From Hirsutella rhossiliensis (taxonomy: Eukaryota > Ascomycota > Sordariomycetes > Hypocreales > Ophiocordycipitaceae): DNA of 64,000 nucleotides. Below the pieces are notes generated by a model. That model ran no database searches and was not told the DNA's origin. It was given only the letters and a program-made list of their open reading frames with translations. The stretch covers positions 1,798,001 through 1,862,000 of the forward strand of contig NW_025408678.1 of the NCBI RefSeq assembly GCF_020360975.1. The letters are read 5' to 3'. How positions within the stretch are numbered: the stretch's first letter is position 1; every line of letters starts with the position of its first letter. A program made the position numbers and the translations under genes. Below, in pieces: positions 55,601 to 64,000 of this stretch.

Positions 55601-55840
55601 AGCGAGGATACCAAAGCTAGAATTGTGAAGGCGAAGGAAGTCAAGAGCGAGGGCGCGAAGCTCGAGGACACCAACTACAGAGGCATGAAGGCGGAGGAAG
55701 TCAAGAGCGAGATGCCAAGCGTGCAGCCGAGTGCCCGCCCGGACATGGATGACGACAAGGCCAAGGTCATGCTTGAAGGCACGACGAAGAGGACGTCGAT
55801 CTTCCTCGTCGATGACGACGATGACGACGACGAGCTTTGA
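52613..55840 (+). CDS. SNF2-family DNA-dependent ATPase, ERCC6L2/Rad26-like
   Basis: A single-exon 1075-residue protein. The frame is open from 52421, but CCGCCATGG at 52613 is the likely start. A Lys-rich NLS-like stretch lies near 55-75. The ATPase core starts with LRDYQVAGVKFLHRKF, then Walker A GDDMGLGKTVQ (Lys204), box DECH (314-317), LTGTAIQN, GDKVLVFSHSVRLL, STKAGGVGLNI and QAQDRAYRIGQ (653-663). ERCC6L2-type features are LPKKTDRVVFCPLTD, GNKKGWCC, IYKQQQANIGY, ERRYFRGVQ and GEIFGLSNIFTYHKDIGLLRDI. A C-terminal module reads LRQFCEMARTLGF. The tail (about 956-1034) repeats KxEEVKSE-like units and ends in seven Asp. ERCC6L2 is tied to replication- or transcription-linked DNA repair; that role is inferred. 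It is convergent with the next gene, 101 bases away. Confidence 0.9.
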   Translation: MVSSDDIPVIEVLDDQDTLSETEHALGGGGKSDPRKRKVQEQLEEKVQWTDESDGGPAKPKKKKAKRKSKKTSKVHGDEVKGNDDELDLGGIPDYLQERRRAFDADKKLHHEAALMLPPDYTDIIFDEPGTLGEVKERPEFSAFSGIKPSRPYEDIELPQSAGLIPASIAQYLRDYQVAGVKFLHRKFVYQEGGILGDDMGLGKTVQVAAFLTVAFGKKGDERDAKRMREVRFCGGRWYPRVLIVCPGSLIMNWKNEMNRWGWWHIDVFHGTNKDDVLGTARSGLLEIMITTYDTYKNNRSSINMVQWDVVVADECHRLKDRYSETTKAMAEINALCRIGLTGTAIQNKYEELWTLLDWTNPGHFGTRAEWTQSIAKPLTVGQSHEATFAQLSLARQTAKKLVQNLLPRYFLRRMKTLIADQLPKKTDRVVFCPLTDLQREAYENFLDSAGLLLLRTISDTCPHGNKKGWCCATHLPDGTSWQRIVFPSIIVLQKLANHLTLLVPSTTDLEPKHKSELRTLQTCMPDTWKKLYEQRDQIRNLVDPEFCGKWKILRKLLKFWRNGGDKVLVFSHSVRLLRILQHLFTNTSYNVSYLDGSLSYEQRQETVDTFNSDPRQFVFLISTKAGGVGLNITSANKVVIVDPHWNPSYDLQAQDRAYRIGQTRDVEVFRLISLGTVEEVVYARQIYKQQQANIGYTASSERRYFRGVQQNAERKGEIFGLSNIFTYHKDIGLLRDIVNKTNVAEAKAGVHLADVDMEKAAQEDEQLGVAKKEEADEDGGLNRLATLLTAEDQEKMLESQRVTTPKTDAIQAILTSVGVEYTHDNSEVIGSSKVEEQLSRRAAMASYADADMEGQSALFADSEDEDNGQAPHRLYRPPEDICLRQFCEMARTLGFASATEFALVVESWPQETRRRCLDTFYKKREEALAAADEDGELHASPQVKKAEDSEHEHVEDKDIKLEDTKAGMVKAEKVKGEGIQLEDAKVRGVKLEEVKSEDTKARIVKAKEVKSEGAKLEDTNYRGMKAEEVKSEMPSVQPSARPDMDDDKAKVMLEGTTKRTSIFLVDDDDDDDEL

Positions 55841-55941
55841 GAGAATTAGGTTCTTGCTTATGTGATACCCCTGAATGGAGAGATGCGTGACTTTGCCTTT
55901 GCTGACCCCCCTAATCTGCTTGCTATGGTGACGGCGGGCAG

Positions 55942-56939
55942 CTACTTTGTCAGAGTTCCGAGAACATGGGGCAAGACGCAATACGGGGCTTCGCTCGGCG
56001 GCTGCGCAAGGTCCACCTCTTGCCATGAGCCGGCGGCCCTGAGAGTTTTGTCGGTGGAACGACAGATGCGGCACGAGCCCAGGAAGAATGACCAGGGGAT
56101 ATTGACGAGGCCTAGAGGGAGGTCAGTGGTCAGGCAACAGTTCGTGGTTCCGAGGTGAAGGGGGCCTCACGTTGGTAGAGCCTCAACAGCAGACCCCCGC
56201 GAGTGGCCTTGACGTGCTCGTAGACGTACCAGCGGCCGCCCGGCTTGAGCAGCTTGTGCAGGCGGCGGATGTTGTCTTCCGGGTCGGGGATGCTGCAGAG
56301 GCACAGGACGCCGACGATGCAGTCGACGGAGCCCGGGGGGATCTGGCCGGCCCAGGCCGAGGGGTCGCTGACGGACTCGATGCCGACGGGGACGACCTGG
56401 TAGATGTCGGCCAGGCCGACTTGCTGGACGCGGCGGGCCAGGGCGGCGGCAGACTGGGGGTTTGGCTCGACGCCGTAGATCTTGGTGATACGGGCGGCGG
56501 GCTCCTTCTTGCGCTCACGCGGACCGTCGCCGCGGCCGTCGTCGGCATGGCCGGGGGCCGACGACGGCGGCGGCGCGGAGCCGGCGCGGATGCGGGCAAA
56601 GACGTCGGCCCACATGCCGCTGCCGGCGCCAATCTCGACGACGGTGCCGTGGACGGGCACGGCGACGACGTCGCGGTGGACGCGGCCGGCGGAGACGCGG
56701 CCCTCGAGCAGGGGGACGACGTGCGCCTCGCTGGCCTGCTTGACGTCCGGGCCGACGGTGGCCCAGAACTGGCCGAACAGGGCGTCGGAAAAGGCCGAGG
56801 GCGAGAGCAAGGTGGCGAGCTGGCCGGATGCGACGACGGCCCTGACTGTCTGGGGCACGTGCCGGAGCGAGATGGCCATGAAGAGCCAGGGCTCGACGAG
56901 GTGGACGACGAGGTCCTGGAGGGTGGTGAGCAGGGCCAT
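55942..56939 (-). CDS. METTL7-like SAM-dependent methyltransferase
   Basis: Two exons, 56171-56939 and 55942-56111, joined at a phase-1 intron (GTGAGG...TCTAG), giving 312 residues. The N-terminus is amphipathic to hydrophobic (LLTTLQDLVVHLVEPWLFMA) and may anchor the protein. Motif I is VVEIGAGSGMW, the adenosine-binding acid is in IYGVEPNP, and SVDCIVGVLCLCSIPDPEDN then LLKPGGRWYVYEHV are the later SAM-fold motifs. The second exon adds RLVNIPWSFFLGSCRICRST, a WQEVDLA stretch and the end VLPHVLGTLTK, the usual METTL7-type C-terminus; without it the protein would stop early in a non-homologous tail. A low-complexity insertion lies between motif I and motif II. METTL7 relatives methylate thiols in animals; the fungal substrate is unknown. 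Confidence 0.85.
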
Positions 56940-57659
56940 GGTCGTGGTCCGTCTGCGCTCTTCTCCTCGGCCGGCGACGATGGCGATGGAGTGAGATGAG
57001 GGACGTCTCGGTGGCTGTGTAAGTGGCAGGAGGGGCGAGCCTTGAGTGTCACCACGCCTGGGGAATCTTGAGGGGGTTGCACAAAGAACCGCCTGCGTCG
57101 TACAGCGAGAGACCGGGTGGTCTATGTGAAGAAAGGCGACCGAGGTGACGCCTTGGTCGGCAAGGTTGCGTGTGTTAGTCCGTCAAGATATGACTCTGTA
57201 TGTAGACTAGACTAGCAGAGAGAACCCCAGATATCGGGGAGAGCGGAGGGGGCGGGGGGCGGAGAGGAATGCCGGCCGCGAGCGATATTATATAGTCGGC
57301 AAGGTTGTGGGCGAATTAGTCAGGAGCTAGGTGGCCCCCTTTTTATGCCGGCACGAGTCGTCTGCTTCACGGAGAGAGTGTCTAGCTTGGTCGCTTGCTT
57401 CATGTTGCTGGCAGAGCCCATACGCTCCATGTATGTCTCAAGACTGAGCCTCGTCTTTGCAAAGGATTCCCCGTCTCGCAGCTCGTTGCGCGCCATCCTA
57501 GACTCCAATTGCAGCTTCCAACTTGGACACTGGTATCGCCAAGACACAAAACCCAGACCCGCAAACCTCAAAACGCCGGTTAAATGCCCATGTTGCCCAT
57601 GCCTTCGCCGTCCCCCTTCCCCATCCATGCACATCTATCTGTATCGTCCCCGGCCGTCA
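56940..57659. other. intergenic, promoter of METTL7-like gene and 3' flank of IMP3
   Basis: Both neighbours are on the minus strand. No gene or RNA is supported. The piece 57345-58043 is an open plus-strand frame but overlaps the IMP3 gene and is its shadow. Confidence 0.55.
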
Positions 57660-58290
57660 TTACAGCAGTTCAAAGTCGTCGAGCTGGTCGCGATACTTCA
57701 TAATGTTGCGCTTGATCTTGCTGCCCACCACCCACGTCACAAAGTCCTCGGTCGAGCGCGTCACCAGGTAGGCCGGGTCGGTGACGGTCTCGATGCCGAC
57801 GCGCACCTGGCCCTGCTCAATCATCTTGGTGGCCGCCTGCACCGTCTCGGCCATCTTGAGCCGCGTCATGACCACGGGCAGCCGGCGCCGCGCAAAGGCG
57901 CTGACGGTGACGCCGTGCTCGACGGCCGACAGCTTCGACTTGGTCGACAGCACGCCCATGTCGTAGAGCTTGTTGAGCAGCAGCTCCTCGTGCTTGCGGC
58001 GCGTTGCGCTTTCCGGCGGCAGCAGGGACAGGCGGTTGGCTAGCTGTCGCAGCGACTGGAGGCAGGGCAGCTCCATGGTCAGCATCTGTCGCATGGTTGC
58101 GGCCAGCACGCGCAGAGGCAAGGCGGCGACTCACCCCGCAGATGCGGTTGTACTTGTGGTAGTCCTCGGGCTTCTGGATCATGTAGCGCCGCACGACGGC
58201 CTTGTCGCGGTGGTTGTTGTCTTGCTTGTAGGTGATGAAGTCGGTCTTGCGGAGGAGCTTTTGCTCGTGATACTTGAGTTTGCGCACCAT
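57660..58290 (-). CDS. imp3: U3 snoRNP protein IMP3
   Basis: Two exons, 58135-58290 and 57660-58055, phase 0, giving 183 residues, the length of human and yeast IMP3. The acceptor CTCCAG at 58056 joins YNRICG to [16 protein letters not shown]. The N-terminus [15 protein letters not shown] is the family start. The S4 RNA-binding domain spans about 105-165 ([48 protein letters not shown]). IMP3 acts in the nucleolar SSU processome, pairing U3 snoRNA with pre-18S rRNA. The frame is open a little upstream (to 58332), but MVRKL is the conserved start. It is divergent from rsm18, whose start codon lies 350 bases away. Confidence 0.96.
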
Positions 58291-58640
58291 GATGGGCCGG
58301 CCGTGTGTGTTGCGCGCGAGGCGAGGCTGCAAGAAAGAGTATCGAGACTTGCTTCTGCTGAATGCGACTCGTCTTTGGCTCCGTCACTCGGGTCGGTGGA
58401 GGGAGGAAAGTTGAGGCTTTGGAAAAATCTACGTGGGGCTCGATCCGAGAGCGCGGAACGGGCTCCGCGTACGGAAACCGGGGACCCGCCTTTAATCGCC
58501 AGGGACCTCCCAGTACGTACTCCGTACCTCGTCCAGATTCCGCTCCATGTCCACATGTACTTTGAAGCTTCAGGATTTATCTACACGCCTTCATCACGAC
58601 TCCCACCACGGCAAAAAGCATCGCCTCCCTCCCACCCGCC
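58291..58640. promoter_or_regulatory. shared divergent promoter region of imp3 and rsm18
   Basis: Only 350 bases separate the two start codons. TACTCCGTA lies at 58518-58526. No clear TATA element is seen on either side. The region must hold both promoters. Confidence 0.55.
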
Positions 58641-59405
58641 ATGCCGCCACGGCTCCCACTCCTCCGCGCGCCCTCGCAGCCGTCGCTGCCCCCCCCCACG
58701 CGCGCCCTCTTCTTCTCCTCCACGGCCCGCGCAGCCCTCGACATGCCGAACCAACCAGCAGCCTCCTCCTCGGCCCCGTCGAGACCGCCGCCAACCTCGT
58801 CGACCAGCAATCTCCTGTCCATCGACGGCAGGCGTGGCGGCGCCCACCAGGGGAGCCAGGACCGCCTCAGGGCCGGAAACGCCGCCGGCCGCCTCATCGA
58901 CCGCTACAAGAAGCGCGCCGAGATTGCCGGCCGCAGCAAGCAGTCGCAGCTCGAGTTTATGCACAAGAACAAGGACTCGCAGGACTATCTGCGGCAGATG
59001 CCCCGCCGCTTCGAGCCCGGGGACGTCTACTCCCCCCACGACCTCAGCCCCGTCGAGATGGCCAAGTGGCGCCGGAGGTCGCAGCGGAACAACGATGTCG
59101 TCGACACCCTCGGCATCCGTCCGCTCGACATGTACAAGGTGAGCATTCCCTCGCGATTCTCTGCACCCACCCAAATCTACCCAAGCTGACGGCGTCGCGT
59201 GCAGAACTTCTCCCTCATCCAAGACTTCACCACGTCCTCGGGCCAAGTCATCCACTCGTCCGCCACGGGCCTTCGCCCCGTCAACCAGCGCAAGATTGCA
59301 AAGATGATCCGCCGCGTCCAGGGCATGGGCATTTACCCCAGCATCCACGACCATCCCGAGATGATGAGGCTCAATTTCTTCCCCGTCGGTAACGTGGATA
59401 GGTGA
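58641..59405 (+). CDS. rsm18: mitochondrial small ribosomal subunit protein bS18m (Rsm18)
   Basis: Two exons, 58641-59138 and 59205-59405, phase 0, giving 232 residues; the intron is 66 nt with branch CTGAC. The first 35 residues are Pro/Arg/Leu/Ser-rich without acidic residues, a mitochondrial presequence. The S18 core is at the C-terminal end: RPLDMYKNFSLIQDFT (across the joint), SSATGLRPVNQRKIAKMIRR and MGIYPSIHDHPEMM. The middle contains a charged RLIDRYKKRAEIAGRSKQSQ region typical of fungal bS18m extensions. It acts in the mitoribosomal small subunit. The stop lies 94 bases from the stop of the convergent PPR gene. Confidence 0.93.
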
Positions 59406-59499
59406 AAAGGTTGTCGTCGAGCCCGTCTTCAAGTCGCTATATGCATCATGCCCCATGTATATGTAGATACAAAGTTACAGATTCCCCATCTCGTGCGCG

Positions 59500-61930
59500 T
59501 CAGGCCTTGATGACCCGTTTGATCTTGAACTGGCACAGCGAATACTCATTCAGCCGCCGGCCGACCTTGTTCAATTCCGTCCAAGCCTCGTGATACTGGT
59601 CTTTCGCCCACTCTCGAAACTCTTCTTGCAGTTTCTGCCCGGGCAGGGCGTTGTGTGCAATCGCCAATCTAGACACATTTTAGCAACAACTTAATACCGT
59701 GGGCCTCCAGAGCCACTCACGTCATCTTGTCTGGCTCTGAGCCGAGAACAGACTCCATATTCATAATGGCCTGTTGCGTGTCATTGAGTTCGCCGCTGCC
59801 GGCAATGGCCCCGACGTATGCGTTGTAGACGGCTGGTGGCACCTCCAAGTCCACCTTTTCTATTCTTTCCCATATCTCGCGAGCCTTTTTGCATCCGCCG
59901 GGCTTCCTCTCCAGCGTCCAGAAGACGGCTTCCAGACTGGCATACGACGGTCCCTCCCGCGACCGCGTGATCTCGGTCCAAAAGTCCAGCGCCGCCAGGG
60001 GCTGGTCACAGGCCGCGTATGCCAGCATCATGGCCGTGTAAAGCTTCGTCGTCGGCTGGACCGTCGTGTCCATCTTGAACATGTTGTGCACGAGGCCCAG
60101 TCCCTTGCGGTCAGGGTGCTGGGCGAGCCCTTCCAGACACCGGACGTACGTGTCCAGCTGGGGATGGAAGGATTGGTTTCGATGTTGGCGCATGTGGCCA
60201 AACACCATCGACGCCATGTCTGGGCGTCTCCGGTCGAAGAAGGCCTCCATGAGCCTTGTCCGGCGCTCGAAGCTCGTGTCTTGGAAGAACTGGTTGAGGA
60301 GCTGGTACGCGTCCCAAGCCCGGCGCGTGCTGGTGTTGCGGTCGAGGCAGAAGGTGATGAAGGCGTTTTGCACCACTTCGCGCTGCGCCTCGCTGAACAA
60401 GAAGGAGTGGGCCGACAAGATGTCCATGACATCAAAGTGCTGGTCGTTCTCGAGGAATCGCAGGCAGAGCGCGGCAACCGTCTCGGGCTGCAAGAGTATT
60501 CGGTCCTCTTCGACAGCCTCGATGAGCGTGACGATGAGCGGGAAGTCGGGCGGTGCCTGGCGTGACAGCAGGGCGAGGTATTCGTTGAGCAATTGCTCGT
60601 ACTCGTCAAGCAGCTCCGGCCTGGACTCGCTCCTCCAGACTTCCGAGTGCTTGACCTGCTGGTATGCGTCTTGGGCGCCCACCAGGTTGCCCATTGCGAG
60701 GCACATTTGTAGCAGGATGAGATGCGTCTCCCCGTCCGGCGCAAGTCCCTCTTCGGCGCCCAGAGCTAGAATGTCCGAGGCCAGCGTCGGATCTCGCATC
60801 TCCACTGCGACTCTGAGCAGGCCGTTGAGCGTGTCTCCGTCGGGCGACAGCGCTCCGTCACGGCTCACCATGTGCGACATGAGCTCGTTGACTTCGCCAA
60901 GCCCCTTGCCGACCAAGATAACGGCCTGAAGCAAGACGTCCCAGTACCTTTTTGGCGGCCGCGACTCTCCCAACCTGAGCAAGTGCTGCGTTGCCCAGCT
61001 TTGCAAGCCATTCCGCATGGCAAAAGACGCTATCGACCGGTATACTTCGGCCCGGAAGAGGGACTGGCCCGTTGATTCCGCGAGCCAATGCTTCGTCTCG
61101 GGCACTCGATCGCGCGCGGCATAGAAAGGGACCATGACGGCCTGCACCCCGCAGTCATAAGGCACGCCGTGTCCTTTGGCATACTTCACGAGCGCCAACA
61201 GGTCCTTCTCTTTGCCCTCCCGGGCGAGTCCGCGTGCAACGGCCTCGACGAGCCCGGTCTGTGTGTCGAAGCAGGCTGCGTAGGCGGCATCGTCCCATTT
61301 AGAGTACAGCATCTGCACGGCTTCTTGAGATGCGCCGTAGAGACTCAATGACCGGACCAAGTAGCGCCATTGACGCTCCGGCGCAGCGGAACAGCTCCTG
61401 TACTGGCCCGAGATGGACACAGAATGCAAAGCTCTGGCCAGATCTAGGTGGTTCTGGCTCCTCTCGTGAGGCTCGATTTCGAGCATGACTTGACGGGCCA
61501 TGGCAATATGAGTAAGTGGGAGGCTCTTGGTTGGTAGGCCGCTGGAGCTCGAGGTTTCAGCGAGGTATTCGAGTAGGCGTCGGCATTGAAGCGCCTGGGT
61601 GCTGTTGAGCGGGACTCTGCGCTTGAGTTTCGACTGCATCAGCTTCTCCCAAGCAATCATAAGGTCCTTGCGCCGTGGCGGCCGGACTTTGTCGAGCATG
61701 CGACTCCTCCAGACCATGATTTGCATCCATCCGGGCTCGTACTCTGGCTGTCTGACTTGGCGCGGCGGCTTCTCGAAGAGGGCTTTGAAAAAGGTCCTTT
61801 GAAAGCCCCCTCGGGCTGTCGGACGTATTAGCGGGCGGCGGCGAGCTGGAATCGCGTATGCGGCGCAGGACGGCGCACGCGCGTGGTGAGCGAGCAGCCG
61901 TCGACCATGATGGGCCAAGGTTGCCCTCAT
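59500..61930 (-). CDS. mitochondrial PPR protein, resembles complex I assembly factor CIA84
   Basis: Two exons, 59721-61930 and 59500-59668, joined at a phase-2 intron of only 52 nt, giving 792 residues. The second exon supplies 56 residues (LAIAHNALPGQKLQEEFREW and on, ending FKIKRVIKA); without it the frame stops right after the donor. The N-terminus is Arg/Ala/His-rich with almost no acid, a presequence. The body is all-helical with PPR-like pairs, for example VPPAVYNAYVGAIAGSGELN near the end and TTKLYTAMMLAYAACDQPLAALDFW. The early phrase EYEPGWMQIMVWRSRMLD is, from memory of fungal annotations, associated with CIA84-type proteins. CIA84 in Neurospora assists assembly of the complex I membrane arm; the assignment here is tentative while the PPR/mitochondrial call is firmer. 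Confidence 0.75.
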
Positions 61931-62564
61931 GGCTGGTGGAGGCGTTTTTATGGTGTGAGACGCCTTGGGGACACATTAGATGGTGGGGTTCGATCTGGGG
62001 TTCGATCTCGAGGGGACAGGCGAGGCGTACAGTAGCATCTTCAGAGCCGGTTCCGCTCGTGTGCTGCGACGGGCTGTTTGACGATGGACGGCATCTCGGC
62101 CTGGCAGAGCTCGAGCTCAAGGTAGATGGACAAGCGTCGCGTGAGTTTATCCGGAGCTCCTCCGCCCCACCGCATAGCGCTCCACCTTGCGCAATTGCCT
62201 AGGCGTACTCCGTAGAACTATTTGCACTTACACACATCTCCATTTGCACACGTATCTTTTACAATAAAGTGTGAGTACAAATAGTAAAACTCTTGCCCAA
62301 GAGCGCACTCGGTCTCGTTTCTACTACAACCAAGGCTTGCTTCAATCGAACAGTCTGTCCCTTCAGCAGTCTCGGCCATTGCTGTTTCCTACTCGTCAGT
62401 TGCTCTTCTGTATTTAATGTACGAAATATAATGCGACAGAAAGTCAATCAACCCTTTCACTGACAGTAAAAGCGAAGGATCCAAGGCTTTCAATCACGGG
62501 ATACAAAGAGCAAAGGCGAATAACACGACGTTGTCAAATGCCAGCAGCTCAACGCCCCCAGACG
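61931..62564. other. intergenic between CIA84-like and membrane-protein genes
   Basis: This holds the promoter of the CIA84-like gene and the 3' flank of the last gene. TACTCCGTA lies at 62206-62214. The stretch 62215-62540 is AT-richer. No gene is seen. Confidence 0.55.
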
Positions 62565-64000
62565 TCAGTTGATCTTGTTACAGGTTCCGTACTGCATCAA
62601 CATCTGCCCGACCACGACGAAGCCGCCGACAGCCGGTGCCATGTAGACGGACACGAATATCGCGACAAGCGCAAATCTGGCGAGCTGAGTCCAGATGACA
62701 ACCCTCGGGGCATCCCCCGAGCGCGTCTCAACCGTGCCGTTGGGTGGTCGAGCGTCTCCCGGGCCCTTTGTCTTTTCTTCCTCCTGGTTGCCATGGATCG
62801 TCGTCTTCTTTTCGTGCCCAAGCACGAGTGCCTCCTCGCTCAACTCGTCCTCCTTGCGAATCATCATCGTCCTCCACAGTACGGGCCAGGATTCAAAGAG
62901 CGGCAGCACCCACATGCCGTATCCAATTCCCACCATGGGCCCGAAGCAGAGCCAGATCATGGTCCAGACTCGCTGATAGGCAGCGCTCTGTCCCGGATCG
63001 AACCGCGATAGCCCTCCTACTATGGCGATGGGTACGGCGGCCACCATATATGCCACAACCGCGTGGCAGACGAGCGTCCAGGTCTCGGGGCTCTTTTCGG
63101 GATCCATCCTGTTGAAAAAGACTTCGAGGGCCGTCGTGTACCTGAGGAGATGGCCGTTGACGTCGAGCACGCGCGCCTCAGTCTCCTTGCTTATCCGGCC
63201 GACCGTGCCGTCGAAAGGGTACCTGTGGGCAAGCCCTTTGCCCTCGGCTTCTGTCCGGAGCTGATCTAGTGTGGGCGAATTGACGATGAATATATTTGGG
63301 TACTGGGGACACATCAAGTTGCCGAGCAGATTGACCAGGGACATCCAAAAGTACGGCGCAGCGGTGAGGCCAAATGCCGCGTAGCCAAAGACGGCGATCT
63401 GGTTGCCACGCGTTTCGTAGAGAGTGAGAACGGAGAAAAGCAGCTGTCCTATGGATATCAGGGCCTTGATGGCGTTGTAGCTGCAGGGAACCGTGCTGGT
63501 CAGTCTGCTTTGGGCCTTGAACGATGAGAACATGTAATCCTGAACTCGGCCTGAAAAAGACTCGGGCGCTGGAGACGTGCTTTGCTTGTCGTCGCCGCCG
63601 TCATCGTCGTGCTCAAAGGAGGTCCACCCGGGCAATACCAGAAGCCGATAGCCCGCAGGTAGGCGAGCGACTCCATGGACCTGAGAAACTGCGATGGATG
63701 ATGGGAGAGCTGGCAAGCGCTTGGGTCAGTAGACAAGCCGTTTGACGGCGCTGGAATTTTGACAAAGGGTTAACCCACTTTCATCAGCTCGACCATCGAG
63801 GGTGCCTTGAGCCTTGACAACTGACTGTTGATCTCTTGTCATACCTGGGAGGCTCTGTTCTACATGATGCGGTTGAGGTTGCGAGATCGGCTCCGCAGTC
63901 TCATTGACATGGCGATGCTCTTCTCGCGATTCACCACGCTCCTCTACCTGGACCGAGTCTGAGGCGGGTCGCCCGTCTTGACCGGTTTCCAGCTGCGGTT
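62565..64000 (-). CDS. multi-pass membrane protein of unknown function, 5' end beyond the window
   Basis: The C-terminal coding part runs on the minus strand from about 63700 to the stop at 62565. It encodes at least five hydrophobic segments: ALISIGQLLFSVLTLYETRG, the FGYAAFGLTAAPYFWMSLVNLLGNL stretch, VCHAVVAYMVAAVPIAIVGG, WTMIWLCFGPMVGIGYGMW and FALVAIFVSVYMAPAVGGF. A short cytosolic-looking loop (PTLDQLRTEAEG) and a Lys/Glu/Pro-rich loop separate them. No family is recognised with certainty; the layout resembles orphan membrane proteins common in Sordariomycetes. The minus strand is also open from 64000 to 63734 in another frame (Gln/Glu/Ser-rich), likely an earlier exon, with an intron ending near 63700 (branch CTACTGAC). 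Exact upstream joints and the start codon are outside view. Confidence 0.65.

Noticed and set aside
61980..62010. Repeated GGTTCGATCT resembling tRNA B boxes
   Set aside because: No acceptor, D or anticodon stems can be formed around either copy.
1..64000. Search for CRISPR arrays, insertion sequences or a biosynthetic cluster
   Set aside because: No regularly spaced repeats, transposase or core synthase genes are visible, and the gene content is eukaryotic housekeeping.

Overview
The window looks like a nuclear contig of a filamentous ascomycete, most likely a sordariomycete and plausibly Hypocreales. The genes are GC-rich and have short introns (about 50-210 nt, one longer) with GTRNGT-type donors and CTRAC-type branch points. 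Gene content includes filamentous-fungal forms of Ptc2/3, Wee1, Atg7, Ccz1, Pmp3 and RlpA-like proteins. The species cannot be named from the sequence. I resolved 22 protein-coding genes and one tRNA; the last gene runs off the right edge. Exon joints were set by checking reading phase and continuity of conserved motifs; none is confirmed by transcript data.

Layout. 0-2.3 kb: an AT-richer left edge, then a gene for a secreted, internally duplicated cysteine-rich protein with a heptad repeat tail (771-1721). 2.3-10.4 kb: a large mitochondrial PPR-like protein, a convergent seven-exon PP2C phosphatase (Ptc2/3), and a long intergenic stretch rich in short repeats. 10.4-20.1 kb: an Axl2-like transmembrane polarity protein, an Efm6-like lysine methyltransferase, a 3.3 kb gene-poor stretch and a secreted proline-rich double-psi beta-barrel protein. 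21.5-34.8 kb: Ccz1, a kelch protein, the complex I 24 kDa subunit, a FAD-dependent oxidoreductase and Wee1 kinase. 38-44 kb: dCMP deaminase, tRNA-Glu(CTC), Atg7 and Gpi11. 44-50.4 kb: gene-poor, with two tiny genes (Pmp3 and an 81-residue putative mitochondrial protein). 50.4-64 kb: dense, with an allantoate-permease-type MFS transporter, an ERCC6L2-like SNF2 ATPase, a METTL7-like methyltransferase, IMP3, mitochondrial ribosomal protein Rsm18, a large PPR protein resembling complex I assembly factor CIA84, and a partial multi-pass membrane protein.

These are mostly housekeeping genes, not a metabolite cluster or a mobile island. A loose mitochondrial theme recurs (two PPR-type proteins, the complex I subunit, Rsm18, the small putative inner-membrane protein), as does cell-cycle and polarity control (Wee1, Ptc2/3, Axl2) and vacuole/autophagy traffic (Ccz1, Atg7). 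The least ordinary items are: the duplicated cysteine-module secreted protein; an ERCC6L2-like ATPase carrying eight psi-K-x-E motifs plus SIM-like sequences at both termini; a 9-bp motif (TACTCCGTA/TACGGAGTA) found ten times, only between genes; and a stop-free, frame-neutral intron in Gpi11.
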